Shown here piece by piece: positions 1-7,848 of a DNA stretch of 64,000 nt. The translations under genes were made by a program, and so were the position numbers. Each line of letters starts with the position of its first letter. Position 1 is the stretch's first letter. The notes below the pieces were generated by a model, which searched no databases, was not told the origin of the DNA, and saw nothing but the letters and a program-made list of their open reading frames with translations. Source of the stretch: Chryseobacterium sp. IHB B 17019 (GTDB taxonomy: Bacteria; Bacteroidota; Bacteroidia; Flavobacteriales; Weeksellaceae); contig NZ_CP013293.1 of NCBI RefSeq assembly GCF_001456155.1, forward strand, positions 372,001-436,000, read 5' to 3'.

Positions 1-501
1 AATGAAAACCTGCATCTCTGTCACGATATTGTTTACGATGGTGAAAGTAAGTGTAGTTCCTGCATCCAAATCATTTAAAACAAAATTGCTGGAATTGTTT
101 TGTTTGTTTCCTTTATCATCATAGCTTGGGTAAACGCTGTAGCTAGGATAATTTTTATAGGCATTAATCACATCATCTTTTGTGCTTCCAATGCCGATTC
201 CGCTTTTGGTTTTGAACTTTTTACTCTTTGTGGAAAGTCCCTGAATTACCATTTTACTGGTTTCTTTTCCCTGGTCGTCATAATCCTGGGTGGTAGCAAT
301 CAAAATAGTTTCACCGTTGTATTTCACGGCATTTTTTAATTCATAATTGGATTGCTTTAATTTTGTTCCGAATTGATCCGCTTCATCATTTTTCATGAAG
401 ATTTTGTAAGGACCGATTCTTAGTGTTGAAATCTCAAATTCCTGAGCCGACAGATAACTTACAGCAAATACAAGCAGGAATAACTGAATAATTTTTTTCA
501 T
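1..501 (-). CDS. Secreted hypothetical protein, C-terminus outside window
   Basis: An open frame of 167 codons starts at 501 and runs off the left edge, so the C-terminus is missing. The N-terminus MKKIIQLFLLVFAVSYLSAQ is a clear Sec signal peptide with a likely cut after SAQ, so the product is probably periplasmic or surface-exposed. The rest is hydrophilic, rich in K, D, N and T, and shows no motif I recognise. The ATG overlaps the stop of the symporter gene (ATGA at 498-501), so the two are probably translationally coupled in one operon. Function unknown. Confidence 0.8.
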   Translation of the reverse strand, partial: MKKIIQLFLLVFAVSYLSAQEFEISTLRIGPYKIFMKNDEADQFGTKLKQSNYELKNAVKYNGETILIATTQDYDDQGKETSKMVIQGLSTKSKKFKTKSGIGIGSTKDDVINAYKNYPSYSVYPSYDDKGNKQNNSSNFVLNDLDAGTTLTFTIVNNIVTEMQVFI

Positions 502-2066
502 GGTTTTACTATTTTTAAGGATGTTTTTTTGTTTCTCACCAGCCACAGCCCGATGAATGTCAATAAACCGTTCAGAATAATTAATTCCACACCAATTCTG
601 TAATCCGTATAAAGCGTCACTATTTGATTAATAAAATAAGTTATAAACGGAGCTAAAATGGTCACGGCAAGAATCGAATATTTTTTTGAAATATAAGATT
701 TGGTGAAAATCCCGAATGCAAAAAGTCCTAAAAGCGGCCCGTACGTATAGCCTGCGATTTCCATGATAAGATAAACAATTGACTTGTCATTCATGGCTTT
801 GAAAACCATAATCAATATAAAGAAAACGACCGTAAAAGTCAAATGAACTTTCATACGAAGGTGTTTTTTTTCTTTTTCCGTTTTTGTTTTATCTTCGTTA
901 AGATTTAGTAAATCAACACAATATGAGCTTGTTACAGCTGTTAAAGCTCCATCCGCAGAAGGAAACAGCGCTGAAATCAATCCAATAATAAAAATCACAG
1001 AAATAACCATCGGGAAATGTCCCTGAAGTGATAAAGCCGGGAATAAGTCATCCCCCATAATATTTTTAATCTGTCCCGCAGAATCTTTGAATCCGAAAAT
1101 ATTGGTAACGGTTTCACCTTTTATCTGTTCATATTCCGCGCCGTTCTGCAATGCAAAAAGATAGAGCAAACCTCCTAAAAATAAAAATGCAAGATTTACA
1201 AAAAGCAATGTTCCTGCAAAAGTCAGCATGTTTTTCTTTGAATTCTTAAGATTGTCAACGGAAATATTTTTCTGCATCATTTCCTGGTCAAGCCCCGTCA
1301 TTGCAATGGTAATGAAGATTCCCCCTAAAATTGTTTTAAGGAAAAATGTCTTGGAATTAGGATCAAAATTAATAAAATGGGTATAATTTTTCTGTTCCAA
1401 AATGGTATAAGCTTCACCAAAAGACAGATTCAGATTTGATAAAATATAAATAATACAGGCTATCAAACTGATAATCATGAAAGAAGTTTGCAAGGTATCG
1501 GTAATCACGATCGTTTTCACGCCGCCCTCAAAAGTGTATAAAAGTACCATCAACAGAAGGACAAGCGCCGTTAACCAAAACGGAACTCCCAAGCCTTCCA
1601 GCAAAAAGATCTGTAAAACATTTACCACAAGATAAAGCCTTGCCGTAGCACCGATTGCCCGTGAAATAATAAAAAAAGTAGACCCGATTTTATGAGCTTC
1701 TACATTAAATCTTTTGCCGAGATAAGTATAAATCGACGTAAGATTCATCTTATAATATAGAGGAAGCAAAATAGCAGCGACAATAAAATATCCGATGAAA
1801 AACCCGATTACCATCATATAATATTCAAAACCGCCGAAAATGTATTCGGTTCCGGTCATTTTTCCGACAGTTCCCGGTACTGAAATGAAGGTGACACCGC
1901 TTAAGCTTGTACCGATCATCCCAAATGCTACAAGCCACCATTTACTTTTTTTATTACCGATAAAAAAAGACTGATTATCAGAATTTCGGCTCGTAAAATA
2001 AGAAATTACCAAAAGTCCGATAAAATATATAAAAACAAATAGCAAAAGGGTAGTTCCGGGGTTCAT
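498..2066 (-). CDS. Sodium:solute symporter (SSS family)
   Basis: The 522-residue protein has about 13 hydrophobic segments starting at residue 6, with the N-terminal unwound-helix style region (GTSLSGVTFISVPG near residue 54) and the YTYLGKRFN stretch near residue 113 that are typical of the Na+/solute symporter family (SSS, TC 2.A.21). It should couple inward Na+ flow to uptake of a sugar, amino acid or organic anion across the inner membrane; the substrate cannot be told from sequence. The gene has its own promoter (2086-2094) and is coupled by a 4-base overlap to a downstream secreted protein. Confidence 0.88.
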   Translation of the reverse strand: MNPGTTLLLFVFIYFIGLLVISYFTSRNSDNQSFFIGNKKSKWWLVAFGMIGTSLSGVTFISVPGTVGKMTGTEYIFGGFEYYMMVIGFFIGYFIVAAILLPLYYKMNLTSIYTYLGKRFNVEAHKIGSTFFIISRAIGATARLYLVVNVLQIFLLEGLGVPFWLTALVLLLMVLLYTFEGGVKTIVITDTLQTSFMIISLIACIIYILSNLNLSFGEAYTILEQKNYTHFINFDPNSKTFFLKTILGGIFITIAMTGLDQEMMQKNISVDNLKNSKKNMLTFAGTLLFVNLAFLFLGGLLYLFALQNGAEYEQIKGETVTNIFGFKDSAGQIKNIMGDDLFPALSLQGHFPMVISVIFIIGLISALFPSADGALTAVTSSYCVDLLNLNEDKTKTEKEKKHLRMKVHLTFTVVFFILIMVFKAMNDKSIVYLIMEIAGYTYGPLLGLFAFGIFTKSYISKKYSILAVTILAPFITYFINQIVTLYTDYRIGVELIILNGLLTFIGLWLVRNKKTSLKIVKP

Positions 2067-2085
2067 GCTGAGATTTTAAATTTTA

Positions 2086-2094
2086 GCAAATATA
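2086..2094 (-). promoter_or_regulatory. Bacteroidetes -7 promoter box for the symporter
   Basis: TATATTTGC on the minus strand matches the TAnnTTTG -7 consensus of Bacteroidetes primary sigma factor promoters and lies 19 nt before the ATG at 2066. Confidence 0.6.
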
Positions 2095-2120
2095 GTTTTT
2101 TTCTGTTTCTGCCGGAAAAG

Positions 2121-2152
2121 AAAAAACCTTCCGGATTTTACTCTGGAAGGTT
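2121..2152 (-). terminator. Rho-independent terminator
   Basis: AACCTTCC (2125-2132) pairs with GGAAGGTT (2145-2152); on the minus strand the stem is followed by a T tract. It lies 66 nt after the stop of the GNAT gene at 2218 and would end the stress operon. Confidence 0.75.
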
Positions 2153-2217
2153 ATGTTATGTAAGGTTGAAATTAAGGCTGAATTAGTTTGATTATTTTCT
2201 TAACCTTAATCTTAAAA

Positions 2218-2517
2218 TCAAGCCTGTGTCTGATTCACCAGCACATCCTGAAGCTCTTCATGTTTCTGGAAAGTAGCTTTTGCAAAAGGGCAAAGCGGAA
2301 TAATGGTTTTTCCGTTCTTTCTTGCAAAATCTACCGCAGCTTCAAGCATTTCCTTACCAACGCCTTTTCCGTTGTATGCTTCTTCCACTTCAGTATGGTC
2401 TATAATGAATCTTTCTTCTCCAGCCCAGGTATAAGTCATTAATCCTGCGTGGTTTCCGTCTATGAAAGCTTCAAAATTTCCGCGTTTTTCGTCGTTGTTT
2501 TGTTTTACTTCAATCAT
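2218..2517 (-). CDS. Small GNAT N-acetyltransferase (YjdJ type)
   Basis: This 99-residue protein is a minimal Gcn5-related acetyltransferase of the short YjdJ-like class. The acetyl-CoA pyrophosphate loop is visible as AYNGKGVGKEML (about residues 47-58), followed by the helix AAVDFARKNG and the C-terminal PLCPFAKATFQKH, which is typical of this class. The protein substrate is unknown. It starts one base after the OsmC gene ends (2519), so it is the last gene of the run. In other bacteria YjdJ-like GNATs often neighbour YjdI-type Fe-S proteins, as here. Confidence 0.82.
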   Translation of the reverse strand: MIEVKQNNDEKRGNFEAFIDGNHAGLMTYTWAGEERFIIDHTEVEEAYNGKGVGKEMLEAAVDFARKNGKTIIPLCPFAKATFQKHEELQDVLVNQTQA

Positions 2518-2518
2518 A

Positions 2519-2917
2519 TTATGAAAATTTAGTTAGTATTTCTATGTCGTTTGTTAGTATTTTATGAATAGGGCAGGCGTCTGCAATGGTATGAAGCCTT
2601 CTCATCTGTTCGTCGTCAAGATTTGTTCCTTCAAAACTGATATCTCTTTTAAAAATGGCTCTTTTGGTTAAAGGGAAATTTTCCAGTTCCACTTCTACAT
2701 TTATTTTTTCAACATCCCATTCTTTTCTGTCGATGTACATCCTCAAAGTTGCTGCCGTACAGCTTGCCAGAGAGGTTGCCAGAATTTCAAAGGGGTTGAA
2801 GCCTTTATTTTGTCCGCCTTTATCTACAGGTTCATCTGTAATTAAAATATTTTCGCCGGCGACAACTTCCGTATAATATTTTTCTTTTCCTAAGCTAGCT
2901 TTTACCGTTACCGCCAT
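2519..2917 (-). CDS. OsmC family peroxiredoxin-like protein
   Basis: 132 residues with the two redox cysteines expected of OsmC/Ohr-type proteins: C53 in ATSLASCTAATLRM and C115 in DACPIHKIL. The family reduces organic hydroperoxides with thiol cofactors in the cytoplasm. The ATG shares one base with the stop of the upstream YjdI-type gene (TAATG), which indicates tight translational coupling. Whether it is OsmC, Ohr or the YhfA branch cannot be settled by eye; the C53-C115 spacing and short length fit the general OsmC family. Confidence 0.87.
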   Translation of the reverse strand: MAVTVKASLGKEKYYTEVVAGENILITDEPVDKGGQNKGFNPFEILATSLASCTAATLRMYIDRKEWDVEKINVEVELENFPLTKRAIFKRDISFEGTNLDDEQMRRLHTIADACPIHKILTNDIEILTKFS

Positions 2918-3135
2918 TATTTTTCTGTATTGAATTTATAACTTAAAGCTCCCGAAGGGCATAAGTCTATTTGATTTTTAAGTTCTTCCGGACTTGCATT
3001 TTCCGCCTTCAGCCATGGTCTTTCTTTCGGATTGTATACTTTTGGAAGCATTTTCACGCAAACTGCAGCGTGGATACATTTTTTTGGCTGCCAGATCACG
3101 GTAATATCTCCGTTTATATATTCGTGTGTTTCCAT
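2917..3135 (-). CDS. YjdI-type (4Fe-4S) mono-cluster protein
   Basis: 72 residues matching the divergent 4Fe-4S mono-cluster family (YjdI, Fer4_19): CIHAAVCV gives C20 and C26, and DLCPSGAL gives C59 at the C-terminus, with the family's RPWLKA stretch between. Only three cysteines are present, with H22 as a possible extra ligand. Probably a small electron carrier or cluster-sensing protein. It lies between the TMEM175 gene (2 nt away) and OsmC (1-nt overlap) in one operon. Confidence 0.83.
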   Translation of the reverse strand: METHEYINGDITVIWQPKKCIHAAVCVKMLPKVYNPKERPWLKAENASPEELKNQIDLCPSGALSYKFNTEK

Positions 3136-3136
3136 A

Positions 3137-3715
3137 TCAATTTTCTCTTAATGATTTTTCAATTCTTCTGTCCGGAATCAGCCATATCAAAGCCACGATA
3201 TAATAAAAACCTATGGCAATATAAGGATAAAAAAAGGAAGTCGCGAATCCCAGAACATAACATGCGATTGATATATATTCTTTTGATTTTGAATGTATTG
3301 CTTCTTTTAATTGAGAATCTTCACCTTCGTGTTTTATAATTAAATTTTCCAGAATTGTATAAGCAACGGCGCACATAATAAGCCCGATTCCGTAAGCGGC
3401 GACAGGATTTTTTGCAAAACGCGATTCCCCGATCCATTCTGTGGCAACCGGCATTAATGAAAGCCAGAACAGCAGATGAAGATTGGCCCAGAGAATACTT
3501 CCGTTCACTTTTTTTACCGTCTGAAACAGGTGATGATGGTTGTTCCAGTAAATTCCTATATAAATAAAACTGAAAATATAAGCTAAAAACTTCGGAATGA
3601 GAGGTTTGAGGTCTGCCCATTGATGTCCTTCAGGCACTTTCAGCTCAAGAACCATAATGGTGATAATGATGGCAATAACTCCGTCGCTGAAGGCCTCTAA
3701 TCTTCCTTTAGTCAT
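3137..3715 (-). CDS. TMEM175-family potassium channel-like protein (DUF1211)
   Basis: 192 residues with the N-terminal hallmark RLEAFSDGVIAIIITIMVLE; the FSDGV sequence (residues 9-13) is diagnostic of TMEM175 channels. About five to six transmembrane helices follow, ending in a basic tail. Bacterial members form K+-permeable tetramers in the inner membrane. The gene overlaps the upstream reductase by one base and is 1 nt from the YjdI-type gene. Its position inside an oxidative/electrophile stress operon suggests a role in ion homeostasis under stress, which is inference. Confidence 0.88.
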   Translation of the reverse strand: MTKGRLEAFSDGVIAIIITIMVLELKVPEGHQWADLKPLIPKFLAYIFSFIYIGIYWNNHHHLFQTVKKVNGSILWANLHLLFWLSLMPVATEWIGESRFAKNPVAAYGIGLIMCAVAYTILENLIIKHEGEDSQLKEAIHSKSKEYISIACYVLGFATSFFYPYIAIGFYYIVALIWLIPDRRIEKSLREN

Positions 3716-4248
3716 TAGTTTTTAATCTGATTTTTAAAATTCTCAATTTTATCTTTCAAATCTTTCAGCATATCAGGATTAATAACGCCGCTTTCAAAAT
3801 CAAAATTTTCATAAAACTTCGGAAGTGAAAAAGTATCTTTTATATCGGCTCCAAAATTCGGAAAAAATGTTTTTGCTGTATTCATCACGTTTCCACCGCC
3901 ATAACCTCCGGGAGAAGTAGACATCAGAAACATCGGTTTGTTCTGAAAAACTTTTACGTTAATCCTTGAAGCCCAGTCGAAAACGTTTTTAAAAGCCGCA
4001 CTGTACGATCTGTTGTGTTCAGCAAGCGAACAAATAATCACGTCGCATTCTTCAATTACTTTTAAAAAATTGTGTGCCGCGTCCGGAAAACCTTTCTTTT
4101 CACGGTCAACAGAGAAAACGGGCATGTCGAAATCATTTAAATCAATTAAATTAATTTCCTCATTCTGAAAATCTTTCAAAACAAATTTTACCAGTTTTCT
4201 GTTGATGGAAGTGGAAGAAGTACTTCCTGCAAATGCCAGTATCTTCAT
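3715..4248 (-). CDS. NADPH-dependent FMN reductase
   Basis: 177 residues with a flavodoxin-like fold: GSTSSTSINRKL near the N-terminus binds FMN phosphate, and the loops LAEHNRSYSAAFKN (about residues 76-89) and STSPGGYGGGNV (about 109-120) match NADPH-dependent FMN/quinone reductases. It likely reduces quinones or azo-type electrophiles by two electrons. The stop overlaps the ATG of the TMEM175 gene (TAATG). It lies 19 nt downstream of the beta-lactamase gene in the same direction. Confidence 0.88.
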   Translation of the reverse strand: MKILAFAGSTSSTSINRKLVKFVLKDFQNEEINLIDLNDFDMPVFSVDREKKGFPDAAHNFLKVIEECDVIICSLAEHNRSYSAAFKNVFDWASRINVKVFQNKPMFLMSTSPGGYGGGNVMNTAKTFFPNFGADIKDTFSLPKFYENFDFESGVINPDMLKDLKDKIENFKNQIKN

Positions 4249-4267
4249 AATTTACGAATACTTACTA

Positions 4268-5140
4268 TTATTTTTCTGCTGAATCTTGTTTTACTTTTTC
4301 CAGATAATCGGCTTCTAATTTTCCAAGTTTCTGAAAATAGACTTCTTTATCCGTAAACAATTTCGGATTGTAAGAATCTCCCTCTTTTCTTTTTGTATGC
4401 AGGTCAAACTGGCTCGCATGAGAAGCTACCCAGATATCAAAATCCACATTTTTCATCGCTTTGAAGGTCTCAGCATAATCTTTCTGAATATTTTGATAAT
4501 CTTTTACGTCCGAGAATTTTCTGTCAATAATTATTGAAGGCAGATTCGCAATTAAAACTTTATACGTTTGATTGTTATCTTTGGTTTCAAATAAAAAGCT
4601 GCATGATCCTTTTGTGTGGCCCGGATGATGAAGTAAAGTCAGGGTAGTATTCCCGAGTTTAATTTTATCATTGTTTTTCAAAAGAAAATGAGGGTTTACA
4701 GGTTTAAAAGTTACTCCGTATTTCCCCAATTCGTAGTCTGATTTTCCTCCGCTTTTCAATTCTTGCGCATCTTTTTCATCAACATAAAGCTTGGCTCCTG
4801 TTTCTTTTTTGATGTCAGCCATTGCTCCCATGTGGTCAAAATGAGCCTGTGTTAGTGTCAGAATTTTAATATCCTTATACTTAAAACCAAGTTTCTTGAT
4901 ATTATTTTTGATGATCGGAAGAGAATCTGCTAATCCTGTATTGATAAGAATATTTCCTTTGTCGGTAACAATAAGATAAGATGCCAGATCGTAAGTTCCT
5001 ACATAATAGAGATTTCCTGCAACTCTGAACGGTTCATACATTTTTGACCATTCTTCAGGATTGTTTTTGGGTTCATTGACTGTCTGAGCATTACCTATAA
5101 AAGATATGATCATTAAAAATACAAGGATTATTCTTTTCAT
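4268..5140 (-). CDS. Subclass B3 metallo-beta-lactamase, GOB-like (Gln at first zinc ligand)
   Basis: 290 residues: signal peptide ending ISFIGNAQ, then an MBL fold. The zinc motif is QAHFDH (Q98, H100, D102, H103), with H175 in HHPGHTKG and H241 in VASHASQFDLH. Subclass B3 enzymes normally carry His at the first position; Gln there is the known peculiarity of GOB enzymes from Elizabethkingia. Length and blocks such as GNLYYVGTYDLASYLIVTDK and GGKSDYELGKYGVTFKPV also recall GOB. It would hydrolyse beta-lactams in the periplasm. It sits 3 nt after a pirin gene within a chromosomal stress run, so it appears to be resident, not acquired on a mobile element. Confidence 0.9.
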   Translation of the reverse strand: MKRIILVFLMIISFIGNAQTVNEPKNNPEEWSKMYEPFRVAGNLYYVGTYDLASYLIVTDKGNILINTGLADSLPIIKNNIKKLGFKYKDIKILTLTQAHFDHMGAMADIKKETGAKLYVDEKDAQELKSGGKSDYELGKYGVTFKPVNPHFLLKNNDKIKLGNTTLTLLHHPGHTKGSCSFLFETKDNNQTYKVLIANLPSIIIDRKFSDVKDYQNIQKDYAETFKAMKNVDFDIWVASHASQFDLHTKRKEGDSYNPKLFTDKEVYFQKLGKLEADYLEKVKQDSAEK

Positions 5141-5143
5141 TTA

Positions 5144-6046
5144 TTAAGGTTTTCTGTTTAAAATTGCTTTTGGAAGCGGAACATATTCGTCCTCATCGCC
5201 CGGAACTAAAGGAAATGCATCATGATTTTGGTCGTTCCAGTCTACTTTTGCCTTCTCGATCAATTCTTTGTCTGAATTTACAAAATTCCAGAATATGAAA
5301 CGTTCTTCCTCAAAAGGTTCGCCTCCGAAAAGATAGACCGTTCCGTTTTCACTCATATCGAATTCGCAAAGCTTGGTATCTTTTGCGATCATTAATTGTT
5401 TTGAACCGTAAGAATTTCCTTCGGTTGAAACTGTTCCGTCCAACACGTACATTGCTGCTTCACCGTAAAGATCTTTCCCGATGCTTATTTTTTTGGCTTC
5501 TTTAGTTTTAATTTCAATAAAAAATAATTTGCTGTGAACAGGCACGGGAGATTTTCTTCCAAAAGCTTCTCCGGCAATTAATTTATACTGGATCCCATCT
5601 TCTTCCCAAGCCGGAATTTCCTCAGCTTCAGTGTGATGAAAGCTTGGTTCGGCCTGCTCCAGGTGTTTCGGAAGTCCTACCCAGATCTGGAACCCATGAA
5701 GTCTTTTATCCGAATGTCTTAAATGTTCCGGTGTTCTTTCGGAGTGTACAACGCCTTTTCCGGCCGTCATCCAGTTAACCGCTCCCGGCTGAATTTCAAT
5801 GGCACTTCCAACGCTGTCTCTGTGGAAAATAGATCCTTCCAAAAGGTATGTCAACGTGGAAAGTCCGATGTGCGGATGAGCAGGAACATCAAGATTCTGA
5901 TAATCTTTAAGTTCTGCAGGTCCCATATGATCGATAAAAACGAAAGGTCCGACTGCTCTTTTTTCACGGAAAGGTAAAAGCCTTCCCACCAAAAAGTTTC
6001 CTATATCTGCTGATTTTTCTTCAATAATAAGTCCGATATTTGACAT
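5144..6046 (-). CDS. Pirin family protein (first of two)
   Basis: 300-residue bicupin. The N-terminal metal-binding signature is visible: PAHPHIGLSTLTYLLEGSIFH (about residues 56-76) and HSERTPEH (about 101-108). Pirins bind Fe(II); some act as quercetinases or redox regulators. It differs clearly from the second pirin (6585-7460) in the motif block (RDSVGSAIEIQPGAVNWMTAG versus HDSAGGGGIIGQGDVQWMTAA), so the two are not recent duplicates. Its stop is 3 nt from the beta-lactamase start. Confidence 0.9.
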   Translation of the reverse strand: MSNIGLIIEEKSADIGNFLVGRLLPFREKRAVGPFVFIDHMGPAELKDYQNLDVPAHPHIGLSTLTYLLEGSIFHRDSVGSAIEIQPGAVNWMTAGKGVVHSERTPEHLRHSDKRLHGFQIWVGLPKHLEQAEPSFHHTEAEEIPAWEEDGIQYKLIAGEAFGRKSPVPVHSKLFFIEIKTKEAKKISIGKDLYGEAAMYVLDGTVSTEGNSYGSKQLMIAKDTKLCEFDMSENGTVYLFGGEPFEEERFIFWNFVNSDKELIEKAKVDWNDQNHDAFPLVPGDEDEYVPLPKAILNRKP

Positions 6047-6124
6047 GATAAGTAAAGTGGTTTTTTAATCTTTGTTAAGCTAATGTAGTTAATTTTTCTA
6101 ATGTTTATGGTACTTTAATAAAAA

Positions 6125-6436
6125 TTAAAGTTGGTCGTACCCGTGAAATCTCTCATCTACAACACGTTTCCATTCCGGATTTCTTTTGATGAATGAAATG
6201 ATGTACGGGCAAAAGGGAAGAGCTTTCTTTTTGTTTTCTTCAATATAATGTAATGTTTTTTCAACAACTGCCTGTGCGGCGCCAGTTCCTGCAATCAAAA
6301 TGTCTGCTTCGGTGTGGTTTAATGCGATCTGGCTTCCCATTGCACGGTAATCGATGAAAGCGAAATTGTCATTAAATTCTATTTGGAATCTTGTTCCGGT
6401 ATTTGTTAATGGGATATTTTCAAACTCTGGTTTCAT
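6125..6436 (-). CDS. Small GNAT N-acetyltransferase (YjdJ type, second copy)
   Basis: 103 residues of the same short GNAT class as 2218-2517, with the C-terminal LPFCPYIISFIKRNPEW matching PLCPFAKATFQKH of the other copy. The acetyl-CoA loop is degenerate: where the other has YNGKGVGK this one has LIAGTGAAQ, so catalysis may follow the Q/RxxGxG/A rule loosely. Flanked by the two pirin genes. Substrate unknown. Confidence 0.78.
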   Translation of the reverse strand: MKPEFENIPLTNTGTRFQIEFNDNFAFIDYRAMGSQIALNHTEADILIAGTGAAQAVVEKTLHYIEENKKKALPFCPYIISFIKRNPEWKRVVDERFHGYDQL

Positions 6437-6584
6437 GGATTTTTTGTTTTTAATTTTTTATTGGATCACGCAAAGGCGCAATTTTATGTTTTAATTTCCA
6501 CTTAATTTGTCATTTCGTAGCAAATAAATGTCTATATAAAAATAAAGAAAATAATAACTAAAATTTTAAGATTAATTAAAATTA

Positions 6585-7460
6585 TCAATCCGGCAAATAT
6601 CCGAATCTTCCCAAATTATAATCTTCAAAAGCCTGCATAATCTCCTCCCTGGAGTTCATTACAAAAGGGCCGTGCGGATAAATTGGCTCATTTAAAGGCA
6701 TTCCGCTGATGATTAGGATAATTGAGTCTTCTGTTGCTTCAATAGTAAAATCTTCACCTTTATTTTCAAATAAAACAAAATGATCAGTTGGAGCTTTTTC
6801 TTCAGCATTAATGATAATATTTCCTTCAACAACTAAAGCTGCCGTATTGAAATCATCTGGAAAACTAAAGCTGGCTTTTCCGTCTTTTTTCAATTTTGCA
6901 TTCATCATGTGAACCGGACTGAAAGTAAAGGCCGGGCCTTTCTGACCATTATATTCTCCTGCAATAATTTCGATGAAACCATTTTCACCCAGATCAACTT
7001 TCTGCATATCGGAGTTTTTGATGGACTGGTATTTTGGACAGCTCATTTTATAAACGGAAGGCAGATTTACCCAAAGCTGAACCATCTGGAAGATTCCACC
7101 GGTTTTTGCCCATTCTGTTTCGTGATATTCTTTGTGCAGAATGCCTTTTGCAGCAGTCATCCATTGTACATCACCTTGGCCGATAATTCCGCCACCGCCC
7201 GCACTGTCATGATGCTGAACTCTGCCATGATAAGCTATAGTTATGGTTTCAAAACCTCTGTGAGGATGTACTCCGACACCTCGCGGCTGTTCTGTACCGT
7301 TGAAATGATATTTTGAATTGTAGTCAAGCATCAGGAACGGATCCATTCTCTTCATATCCAGTCCGGCAATGCTTGGGATAAAATTATGAACCCTAAAACC
7401 GTCACCCACCAGATGAGCGGGCTTGGGAGATGCTATGATTTCTACTTTTTTAGTTGCCAT
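6585..7460 (-). CDS. Pirin family protein (second of two)
   Basis: 291 residues with the canonical pirin blocks: FLMLDYNSKYHF, GVHPHRGFETITIAYHGRVQHHDSAG (about residues 61-86) giving His ligands, and GILHKEYH. The N-terminal start KKVEIIASPKPAHLVGDGFRVH and the C-terminal PIYPHGPFVMNSREEI are typical of long bacterial pirins related to YhhW/quercetinases. It is the first gene of the minus-strand run and has a clear promoter box at 7485-7493. Confidence 0.92.
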   Translation of the reverse strand: MATKKVEIIASPKPAHLVGDGFRVHNFIPSIAGLDMKRMDPFLMLDYNSKYHFNGTEQPRGVGVHPHRGFETITIAYHGRVQHHDSAGGGGIIGQGDVQWMTAAKGILHKEYHETEWAKTGGIFQMVQLWVNLPSVYKMSCPKYQSIKNSDMQKVDLGENGFIEIIAGEYNGQKGPAFTFSPVHMMNAKLKKDGKASFSFPDDFNTAALVVEGNIIINAEEKAPTDHFVLFENKGEDFTIEATEDSIILIISGMPLNEPIYPHGPFVMNSREEIMQAFEDYNLGRFGYLPD

Positions 7461-7484
7461 AATATTTGTTGTTAGTATTATAAA

Positions 7485-7493
7485 GCAAAATTA
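7485..7493 (-). promoter_or_regulatory. -7 promoter box for the pirin gene
   Basis: TAATTTTGC on the minus strand matches TAnnTTTG and lies 24 nt before the ATG at 7460. Confidence 0.65.
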
Positions 7494-7848
7494 CGCCAGT
7501 TGAAAATCCGGTACATTGATCTGTGATAAGTAAGAGAGTGAATTCTAGTTATGAGTTTATTATTGAGAGAACGAAGCTGTCTTTTTGTCTAAACCCCATA
7601 GGTTATACATTGATGAAAAAAGCTGCCGTCCCAATGGTGGCTGAGGCTCTCGAAGACACCACTCCCGAAACCCTAGCCCTGATTGCAGTGGAAATCCTTT
7701 TTTGAAAAAAAAGATTGCAACGGAAAGCAGGAAAAAGCTCCAGAAAAAAGAGGGAAGCAGGAAAATGGAAGCGGAGGTTTACATGATTGAGAATAAAATT
7801 TATAAGGTCAAGAACTTATAGCTAATAACTCAAAACTCAAAACTCTCC
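7494..7848. other. Gene-free stretch with direct repeats and a heptamer run
   Basis: No convincing gene. A short plus-strand frame (7523-7705) lacks a ribosome site and family features. The stretch holds two direct repeats GATTGCAnnGGAAA (7681-7694 and 7713-7726) around an A/T slippery run, in a purine-rich context, and a 7-bp periodic run (aactcaa units, 7821-7850). From memory, sequences like the former recur in flavobacterial intergenic DNA, so this may be a repeat family remnant. Confidence 0.5.

Noticed and set aside
7523..7705. 60-codon plus-strand frame in the 7.5 kb gap
   Set aside because: No ribosome site, no family features, and it crosses the direct-repeat region; most likely chance.
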